From: Actinomycetota bacterium
Lineage (GTDB): Bacteria; Actinomycetota; Actinomycetes; Nanopelagicales; Nanopelagicaceae
Assembly (NCBI GenBank): GCA_947465365.1
Contig: CANIAV010000070.1
Span: forward strand, 1-5,546
Reading direction: 5' to 3'
DNA length: 5,546 nt
Part shown: positions 1 to 5,546 of the stretch, piece after piece
Layout: each line of letters begins with the position of its first letter
Numbering within the stretch: the stretch's first letter is position 1
Notes under the pieces: generated by a model
Told to the model about the DNA's origin: nothing
The model's input: the letters and a program-made list of their open reading frames with translations, nothing else
Database searches by the model: none
Translations under genes and position numbers: made by a program

Positions 1-345
1 CCAATGGTTTTAAATGTCTGGGGCTCATGGTGCACTACTTGTTTGGATGAGATGCCGCAATTTGTTAAATTTTATAGCAAAGCCAAGGGTAAGGTGCAGT
101 TAGTTGGCGTTGCCGTCGAAGAAGCAGCACCGAAAAATTCGCAAAGGTTTATTGAGAAACATGGCATGACTTGGCCCAACTTTTATGATCGCGAGAATAA
201 AACGCGTGGGTATTTCGGAATGGGCGTACCGGTTACATGGTTTATCGATGCCGCTGGCAAAGTTAAATACAAGAAAATTGGCGTGGTTAAATCTGAAGCA
301 GAGCTAATCGCTTTGACTAACAAATATCTAGGAGTAAAAATCTGA
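1..345 (+). CDS. TlpA/ResA-like thioredoxin-fold protein, 5'-truncated by window edge
   Basis: This is the C-terminal part of a thioredoxin-fold thiol-disulfide oxidoreductase. The reading frame is open to the window edge (codon 1-3 is Pro), and the family pattern 'K-P-x-V-L-N-x-W-A-S-W-C' shows that the Met at base 4 is internal, so the true start lies upstream. Numbering from that Met, the active site is W9-C10-T11-T12-C13 followed by E16-M17-P18. The cis-proline loop is G74-V75-P76-V77-T78 leading into the strand WFID, with DAAGKV after it, all typical of the TlpA/ResA/AhpC-TSA-like group. Such proteins are usually secreted or membrane-anchored and reduce disulfides outside the cytoplasm, for example in cytochrome c maturation. 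The signal or anchor would be upstream of the window, so the location is inferred. The stop TGA overlaps the next start by one base, which suggests translational coupling to the CvpA-family gene. The order matches mycobacterial Rv3673c next to the marP locus. Family call is firm; substrate is unknown. Confidence 0.88.
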   Translation, partial: PMVLNVWGSWCTTCLDEMPQFVKFYSKAKGKVQLVGVAVEEAAPKNSQRFIEKHGMTWPNFYDRENKTRGYFGMGVPVTWFIDAAGKVKYKKIGVVKSEAELIALTNKYLGVKI

Positions 346-839
346 TGTTGGTAGATGCGGTAATCGCTATCGCAATTTTGGTTTCAGCTGTAATTGGCTA
401 TAAAAACGGCTTCTTACGAACCATCTTTAAATTTGTTGGCTATATTGCTGGAGGCGTTCTCGGAATCTACTTTTCACTTAAGTTTTCGCATGACTGGTCG
501 CTAGATATTAAACGGATTGGTTTTGTAATTATTTCGATCATTGCCGGTGGAATAATTGGATCGTTCACCGGTGGCGTACTTGCCAAAGGTTTAAAAGCGA
601 CCGTGGTTCGTGGACCACTGGCACTATTGGATTCACTTGCTGGTTCTGCTCTTGAAATTATCCGCACCGTTATTGTGCTTTATTTGATCGCAACAGTTCT
701 GCTCTGGTCTCCTTGGGAATCAGTGCAAAGCCAAGTTGCCAAGAGCCAAATATTGTTAAAAGTTCAGCCTTACATCCCTCATTTAATTACCCAAGCCAAC
801 GACTGGGTAAAGGCAGAGTTCCTTAATCTTCATCTTTAG
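345..839 (+). CDS. CvpA-family four-helix membrane protein (MarP-like membrane domain without protease)
   Basis: The product is a 164-residue integral membrane protein. Hydrophobic segments lie at about residues 3-18, 27-45, 58-80 and 100-121, and the opening pattern (D4 in helix 1, G18-x-x-x-G22 and basic residues, then G32) fits the CvpA family (PF02674). A later LLDSLAGSALEIIRTVIVLYL stretch (roughly residues 94-114) matches the family's last conserved block. The start ATG overlaps the upstream TGA (TGATG); an AGGAG at 330-334, 10 nt upstream, supports it. CvpA was named for colicin V production in E. coli. In actinobacteria the same domain forms the N-terminal anchor of the periplasmic serine protease MarP (about 397 residues in M. 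tuberculosis). Here the protein ends about 40 residues after the last helix, and the following DNA is antisense acs, so no protease domain is present. The flanking tlpA and convergent acs support equivalence to the MarP locus. Family call is good; function is unknown. Confidence 0.85.
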   Translation: MLVDAVIAIAILVSAVIGYKNGFLRTIFKFVGYIAGGVLGIYFSLKFSHDWSLDIKRIGFVIISIIAGGIIGSFTGGVLAKGLKATVVRGPLALLDSLAGSALEIIRTVIVLYLIATVLLWSPWESVQSQVAKSQILLKVQPYIPHLITQANDWVKAEFLNLHL

Positions 840-2793
840 CGCTATTTAAACCTTCTGAAATTAGCTTCATAACATTTGGATCGGCTAGCGTTGTGGCATC
901 GCCGACCGCGCGATTTTCCGCAACGTCCTTTAATAAACGGCGCATAATCTTTCCACTTCGAGTCTTCGGAAGTTCGGCAACAACCATGATCTGGCGCGGG
1001 CGCGCGATCGCACCAATTTCCTTAGTCACATGTGCGCGCAGCTCTTTAACTAACTCTTCACCACCTGCATTGGGAACGCCGCCGCGCAAAATAACGAAGG
1101 CGACAATCCCTTGCCCGGTCATCTCATCAGCGGCTCCTACAACTGCTGCTTCAGCAACTGCTGCATGTGAGACCAAAGCCGATTCAACTTCAGTTGTTGA
1201 AATGCGGTGGCCAGATACATTCATTACATCATCGACGCGACCCATCAACCAGATTGCGCCATCGTTATCTAACTTTGCGCCATCGCCAGCAAAGTAAATT
1301 CCTTTAAAGCGTGACCAGTACGTTTCCTTATAGCGTTCATCTTCGCCCCAAACACCGCGCAACATAGATGGCCATGGTTGATCCAAGATTAAGAAACCGC
1401 CATGTCCATTTGGAACTGCAGCACCTGAGTCATCAACAACTTTTGCACTGATACCAGGAATAGTTCTCATAGCCGATCCTGGTTTGGTTGCAGTAACACC
1501 AGGCAATGGTGAAATCATGATTGCACCAGTTTCAGTTTGCCACCAAGTATCAACTATTGGGCAATTATTATTTCCAATTACTTCGCGATACCACATCCAA
1601 GCTTCTGGGTTAATTGGCTCTCCAACTGATCCAAGTAAACGCAGTGAAGATAGATCATGCGCCTTTGGAAATTCATCGCCCCATTTCATCCAGGTACGAA
1701 TCAAAGTTGGCGCCGTATACAAAATAGTTACGCCATATTTGGCGATAATTTCAAAGAGACGTCCCTTGTGTGGCGTATCAGGCGTTCCTTCATACATAAC
1801 TTGGGTTGCGCCATTAATTAGCGGGCCATAAACCACGTAAGAATGGCCGGTAATCCAACCCACATCTGCGGTGCACCAATAAATATCTGATTCGGGTTTG
1901 ATATCAAAGACCACACGATGGGTATAGGCGGCTTGCGTTAAATATCCGCCAGTGGTGTGGAAGATTCCCTTGGGCTTGGCAGTGGTTCCTGATGTGTAGA
2001 GGATAAAGAGCGGGTGCTCACTTTCAAAGAATTCTGGTGTGTGTGACCTGCTTTGGCGGCCCACAATTTCATGCCACCAAATATCACGATCTGAGTTCCA
2101 TGCAGTTTCCTGGCTGGTGCGCTTTACAACCAACACCTTTGCCACATTGTGTGAACCTTTTAGCGCTTCATCGACAGCTGGCTTGAGCGCAAAAGCAGAT
2201 CCTTTACGGAAACCACCATCTGCAGTAATTACCAACTTTGCATCAGCATCTTGGATACGAGATAAAAGTGCATCTGCCGAAAATCCACCGAAGACAACCG
2301 AGTGCACGGCACCGATACGCGCGCATGCAAGCATTGCAACCGCCGCTTCTGGAATCATCGGCATATAAATTGCTACACGATCGCCCGCGACTATTCCGAG
2401 TTCAGTTAAAGCATGGGCTGCTTGCGAAACATCTTCCAACATCTGCGAATAAGTAATTGTGCGAGTATCGCCAGGTTCACCTTCGAAGTGAAAAGCGATT
2501 CGTTCGCCACGTCCTGCTGCTACATGGCGATCTAGTGCATTTACAGATGCATTTATCTTTCCGCCGATAAACCATTTTGCATATGGCGGATTCCATTCCA
2601 GAACTTGGTTCCAAGGTTTATCCCAAGTTAGCTCGCGCGCTTGTTCTTCCCAGAAAGCTAAACGATCTTTATCAGCGTGTGCGTACAAATCAGGTTTGGC
2701 ATTGGCTTGTGCGGCAAAGGATTGACTCGGTGGAAAGAGGCGGCTCTCCTGCGAGAGATTTTCAATTGAATCGCCAATTTTTTCTGAACTCAT
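823..2793 (-). CDS. acs: Acetyl-CoA synthetase (AMP-forming acetate-CoA ligase)
   Basis: This cytoplasmic enzyme activates acetate with ATP to acetyl-AMP and then forms acetyl-CoA, feeding acetate into the TCA cycle and lipid synthesis. The 656-residue length is normal for the family. An N-terminal ACAS segment (DLYAHADKDRLAFWEEQARE, about residues 35-54) precedes the adenylation domain. Visible motifs are the phosphate-binding loop TSGTTAKPKG (267-276), DTWWQTETG (415-423, including the tandem Trp that limits the pocket to acetate), YFAGDG (500-505), the hinge and A8 motif GRVDDVMNVSGHR (518-530, hinge Asp 521), and PKTRSGKIMRR (609-619). K615 corresponds to the lysine acetylated by Pat-type enzymes in Salmonella (K609), so post-translational silencing is possible. 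The phosphate loop has Ala where many homologues have Gly. The ATG at 2793 has no Shine-Dalgarno sequence but follows a -10-like TAATCT by 8 nt, which fits a leaderless mRNA. Its 3' end overlaps the convergent CvpA-family gene by 17 nt. Confidence 0.98.
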   Translation of the reverse strand: MSSEKIGDSIENLSQESRLFPPSQSFAAQANAKPDLYAHADKDRLAFWEEQARELTWDKPWNQVLEWNPPYAKWFIGGKINASVNALDRHVAAGRGERIAFHFEGEPGDTRTITYSQMLEDVSQAAHALTELGIVAGDRVAIYMPMIPEAAVAMLACARIGAVHSVVFGGFSADALLSRIQDADAKLVITADGGFRKGSAFALKPAVDEALKGSHNVAKVLVVKRTSQETAWNSDRDIWWHEIVGRQSRSHTPEFFESEHPLFILYTSGTTAKPKGIFHTTGGYLTQAAYTHRVVFDIKPESDIYWCTADVGWITGHSYVVYGPLINGATQVMYEGTPDTPHKGRLFEIIAKYGVTILYTAPTLIRTWMKWGDEFPKAHDLSSLRLLGSVGEPINPEAWMWYREVIGNNNCPIVDTWWQTETGAIMISPLPGVTATKPGSAMRTIPGISAKVVDDSGAAVPNGHGGFLILDQPWPSMLRGVWGEDERYKETYWSRFKGIYFAGDGAKLDNDGAIWLMGRVDDVMNVSGHRISTTEVESALVSHAAVAEAAVVGAADEMTGQGIVAFVILRGGVPNAGGEELVKELRAHVTKEIGAIARPRQIMVVAELPKTRSGKIMRRLLKDVAENRAVGDATTLADPNVMKLISEGLNSAKDED

Positions 2794-2801
2794 AACTCAG
2801 C

Positions 2802-2830
2802 AGATTACCCGTGATTATCAACAGGGGGAA
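2802..2830 (-). promoter_or_regulatory. Putative leaderless promoter of acs
   Basis: On the minus strand the hexamer TAATCT occupies 2807-2802 and fits the actinobacterial -10 pattern TAnnnT. It ends 8 nt before the acs ATG at 2793, so transcription would begin at or one base before the start codon. No purine-rich ribosome binding site lies between it and the ATG, as expected for a leaderless mRNA. A -35 element at 17-nt spacing would be TTCCCC (2830-2825), a poor match to TTGACA, so this half is weak. Leaderless mRNAs are common in actinobacteria (established knowledge); this particular assignment is inference from spacing. Confidence 0.5.
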
Positions 2831-2890
2831 GGTTTTTCGACTGTGATCGCCAAGATAAGAGGGATGATGCCTGCCGTTGCAACACAATCT

Positions 2891-2910
2891 AGAGATAACC
2901 CAGAGATAAC
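2891..2910. repeat. 9-bp tandem direct repeat upstream of the small ORF
   Basis: AGAGATAAC occurs at 2891-2899 and again at 2902-2910, separated by CC. The period is 11 bp, close to one helical turn, and the second copy abuts the ribosome binding site of the small ORF. A degenerate relative, AAGATAAGAG, lies at 2852-2861. Two same-face copies could be an activator or repressor site or a 5'-UTR protein-binding site, but a chance duplication is possible. Confidence 0.4.
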
Positions 2911-2918
2911 AGAAAGGA
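2911..2918 (+). promoter_or_regulatory. Ribosome binding site of the 32-residue small ORF
   Basis: AGAAAGGA ends 4 nt (AAAA) before the ATG at 2923. The GGA core within an A-rich context is a plausible Shine-Dalgarno sequence with short spacing. It fixes this ATG as the start of the small hydrophobic ORF and is one of the main reasons to regard that ORF as translated. Confidence 0.6.
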
Positions 2919-2922
2919 AAAA

Positions 2923-3021
2923 ATGCTCACCTCGTTTCTTGCCATCTTCCTTAAATTGATAACCAACCCCGCTTTGCTGGCCGGCCTGATCGCCTTCCTG
3001 CAGAAGTCACTTCATCCCTAA
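2923..3021 (+). CDS. 32-residue hydrophobic small protein, unknown function
   Basis: I do not recognise this gene. It starts ATG CTC ACC and ends CAT CCC TAA, giving 32 residues. The peptide begins MLTSFLAIFLK and continues LITNPALLAGLIAF before a QKSLHP tail. It is almost entirely hydrophobic, with only K11, K28 and H31 able to carry charge, and no acidic residues. It could be one membrane-spanning helix or an amphipathic helix, because S4, A7, K11, T14/N15, G21 and K28 fall roughly on one face. Support for it being real comes from a ribosome binding site just upstream and from an independent strong terminator beginning 15 nt after the stop, which makes a self-contained short transcription unit. 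Candidates are a small membrane-protein regulator or a type I toxin-like peptide. P16 followed by LLAG loosely recalls the Ldr/Fst toxin group, but the match is too weak to name. A non-coding RNA ending in the same terminator remains possible. Confidence 0.6.
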   Translation: MLTSFLAIFLKLITNPALLAGLIAFLQKSLHP

Positions 3022-3036
3022 GTCGGGCTAGATCGG

Positions 3037-3084
3037 ATGAAAAATCGCCATTTCCTACGCGTGAAGGGAATGGCGATTTTTCAT
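3037..3084 (+). terminator. Strong stem-loop terminator, potentially bidirectional
   Basis: The left arm 3037-3055 (atgaaaaatcgccatttcc) pairs with the right arm 3066-3084 (gggaatggcgatttttcat) over 19 bp. There is a single T:G wobble, and the loop 3056-3065 has 10 nt. The GC-rich core (CGCCA/TGGCG) is followed on the 3' side by TTTTT, and the 5' arm carries the matching AAAAA, so the structure can also act on the opposite strand. It begins 15 nt after the stop of the small ORF and separates that unit from the fba leader. Confidence 0.85.
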
Positions 3085-3178
3085 ACGCCTGCGAAGGTGG
3101 TTGGATAGGGCGTAAGCCTGAATTCGGCCCAATGAAGCGCTCGGTCAGGGATTACACCCGAGATATTTTGGAGTCATC
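3085..3178 (+). other. Leader/promoter region of fbaA with weak hairpin potential
   Basis: This 94-nt spacer holds no ORF of note and no riboswitch I recognise. GGGC at 3108-3111 can pair with GCCT at 3116-3119 around a GTAA tetraloop (GNRA type), or alternatively with GCCC at 3127-3130. CTCGG at 3140-3144 can pair with CCGAG at 3158-3162. The start codon is preceded by GGAG (3170-3173) at 5-nt spacing, a normal ribosome binding site. A TATTTT at 3164-3169 also fits a -10 pattern and would make a near-leaderless transcript, so the transcription start cannot be fixed by eye. Confidence 0.35.
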
Positions 3179-4213
3179 ATGGCCATTGCAACCCCAGAAA
3201 TTTATGCCGAAATGTTGGATCGCGCTAAAGCTGGCGCATTCGCATATCCGGCAATTAACGTTTCATCATCATCGACCCTGATCGCAGCCCTTCGTGGTTT
3301 TGCCGAAGCTGAATCAGATGGAATCATCCAATTCTCATGGGGCGGCGCTGAATACGCATCCGGCTCAACTGTTAAGAACATGGTTGATGGCGCAGTTGCG
3401 CTCGCCGAGTTCGCACATGTTGTTGCTAAGAACTACAACGTAAATATTGCAATCCACACAGATCACTGCCCAGCTGAAAAGCTAGATGGTTACATGCGCC
3501 CACTTCTTGAAATTGGCGCACAGCGCATCAAGAACGGCCAAGCACCATTGTTTAACTCACATATGTGGGATGGCTCAGCCGTTGATATGAATGAGAATAT
3601 GAAGATTGCAGATGAACTTCTAACCAAGTCAGTTGCAGCTCGCACAATTCTTGAAATTGAAATCGGCGTTGTCGGTGGCGAAGAAGATGGCGTTGAGGCA
3701 AAGCATGACGCCAAGCTCTACTCAACTCCCGAAGATGCCTTGATGACAATTGAAACCCTTGGCCTCGGAGAACGCGGTCGCTATATGGTCGCTGCAACTT
3801 TCGGTAACGTGCACGGTGTTTACAAGCCAGGCAATGTTGTACTGCAGCCAAAGATTTTGCAGACTCTGCAAGATGCAGTTGTTGCAAAGAAGGGCCTTGC
3901 TGCAGGCAGTAAGCCAATGGACTTGGTTTTCCACGGTGGTTCAGGCTCACTTCTCTCAGAAATTCGCGATTCACTTGACTACGGCGTAATTAAGATGAAT
4001 ATCGATACCGATACACAGTATGCATTTACTCGTCCAGTTGTTGATCACATGTTCAAGAACTACGACGGCGTATTAAAGATCGATGGCGAAGTCGGAAATA
4101 AGAAGGCTTACGATCCACGTGCGTGGGGCAAAGCCGCTGAAGCAGGAATGGCGGCACGCGTTGCCCATGCTTGCGCAGATCTTCGCTCTACCGGCACATC
4201 ACTCAAGAAGTAA
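3179..4213 (+). CDS. fbaA: Class II fructose-bisphosphate aldolase
   Basis: This zinc-dependent cytoplasmic enzyme reversibly splits fructose 1,6-bisphosphate into glyceraldehyde 3-phosphate and dihydroxyacetone phosphate in glycolysis and gluconeogenesis. At 344 residues it has the usual class IIa length. HTDHC at 93-97 gives catalytic D95 and zinc ligand H96. The other zinc ligands are H212 in TFGNVHGVYKPG (207-218) and H252 in VFHGGSGS (250-257). The block LEIEIGVVGGEEDGV (158-172) carries the conserved glutamates, and KMNIDTDTQYAF (272-283) supplies the substrate-binding Asn/Asp. These positions are offset from the E. coli enzyme by a steady 12-14 residues. The ATG at 3179 has GGAG 5 nt upstream. 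Lysine is encoded by AAG in 20 of 22 cases, unlike the upstream tlpA and cvpA genes, which suggests a highly expressed gene. purA follows after 36 nt on the same strand with no terminator visible between them, so the two probably share a transcript. Confidence 0.98.
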   Translation: MAIATPEIYAEMLDRAKAGAFAYPAINVSSSSTLIAALRGFAEAESDGIIQFSWGGAEYASGSTVKNMVDGAVALAEFAHVVAKNYNVNIAIHTDHCPAEKLDGYMRPLLEIGAQRIKNGQAPLFNSHMWDGSAVDMNENMKIADELLTKSVAARTILEIEIGVVGGEEDGVEAKHDAKLYSTPEDALMTIETLGLGERGRYMVAATFGNVHGVYKPGNVVLQPKILQTLQDAVVAKKGLAAGSKPMDLVFHGGSGSLLSEIRDSLDYGVIKMNIDTDTQYAFTRPVVDHMFKNYDGVLKIDGEVGNKKAYDPRAWGKAAEAGMAARVAHACADLRSTGTSLKK

Positions 4214-5533
<1,320 letters not shown>

Positions 5534-5536
5534 ACC

Positions 5537-5546
5537 ATGAAAATCC
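5537..5546 (+). CDS. Possible next gene start, cut by window edge
   Basis: Three bases after the purA stop an ATG opens the reading MKI before the window ends. AAAGGA at 5518-5523 lies 13 nt upstream, which is longer than ideal for a ribosome binding site. MK followed by an aliphatic residue is how phosphoribosylamine-glycine ligase (PurD) often begins, and purine genes often cluster, but three codons cannot identify a gene. Treat the existence of a gene here as possible and its identity as unknown. Confidence 0.3.

Noticed and set aside
4..6. ATG at the window start as the start codon of the thioredoxin-like gene
   Set aside because: The upstream codon is in frame and the protein would begin inside the core beta strand two residues after a typical K/R-P, just before the WCxxC motif. 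The gene therefore begins outside the window.
837..844. TAGCGCTA palindrome at the end of the CvpA gene as a possible terminator
   Set aside because: It has no loop and only 4 bp per arm, with no following T-run, so it cannot form a terminator hairpin.
893..1297. Open plus-strand frames opposite acs, here 134 codons, with others at 1484-1831 and 2039-2368
   Set aside because: They are Ser/Thr/Ala/Pro-rich translations antisense to a well-conserved enzyme, without start signals or domain resemblance.
2815..2823. TTATCAACA resembles a DnaA box (TTATCCACA) followed by a G-run
   Set aside because: It is a single site with one mismatch, with no cluster, AT-rich unwinding region or dnaA/dnaN neighbour. 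Chance is the better explanation.
2864..2959. A 31-codon ORF (MMPAVATQSR...) preceded by AAGAGGG and overlapping the start of the small hydrophobic ORF in another frame
   Set aside because: The purine run touches the ATG with no proper spacing, the composition is unremarkable, and it ends inside the better supported ORF. An overlapping leader peptide remains possible but is unsupported.
2979..2986. GGCCGGCC 8-bp palindrome in a mid-GC genome
   Set aside because: It falls inside the small ORF across Leu-Ala-Gly-Leu codons and is explained by coding; no repeat elsewhere in the window.
3552..3974. A 140-codon open frame on the minus strand opposite fbaA
   Set aside because: It is fully antisense to a clear, complete aldolase gene and gives a Leu/Gln/His/Arg-rich product with no recognisable domain, typical of a shadow frame created by codon bias.

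Overview
The window reads as a compact stretch of chromosome from a low- to mid-GC actinobacterium. The best guess is a streamlined freshwater lineage of the Nanopelagicales (acI, Planktophila/Nanopelagicus-like) type. The reasons are the actinobacterial flavour of the acetyl-CoA synthetase (HRIST, a DTWWQTETG region and a C-terminus like the mycobacterial enzyme), the gene order, very short or overlapping gene junctions, and a base composition that looks mid-40s % GC by eye. No mobile element, CRISPR array, tRNA or rRNA was seen. The taxonomic placement is inference.

Left part (1-2793): the 3' part of a TlpA/ResA-like thioredoxin-fold gene runs into a CvpA-family membrane protein gene with a 1-nt stop/start overlap. 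The CvpA gene then meets the convergent acetyl-CoA synthetase gene (acs) tail to tail, with a 17-nt overlap. The order and orientation tlpA > cvpA < acs mirror the mycobacterial neighbourhood nth-tlpA-nudix-marP ... acs. Here the NUDIX gene is absent from that position, and the MarP position holds only the four-helix CvpA membrane domain, without the serine protease domain.

Middle (2794-3178): the divergent spacer holds a likely leaderless promoter for acs on the minus strand. On the plus strand it holds a discrete small transcription unit: an A/G-rich ribosome binding site, a 32-residue hydrophobic peptide ORF (2923-3021), and a strong 19-bp stem-loop terminator (3037-3084) starting 15 nt after its stop codon. 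A 9-bp direct repeat with 11-bp period lies just upstream. This small gene is the only part of the window that looks potentially undescribed. A roughly 95-nt leader with weak hairpin potential then precedes fba.

Right part (3179-5546): class II fructose-bisphosphate aldolase (fbaA) and adenylosuccinate synthetase (purA) lie 36 nt apart on the plus strand, probably co-transcribed. A possible further gene starts at 5537 and is cut by the window edge (MKI..., which would suit PurD but cannot be decided). The window therefore joins acetate activation, glycolysis/gluconeogenesis and AMP synthesis. These are core housekeeping functions, not a specialised system.
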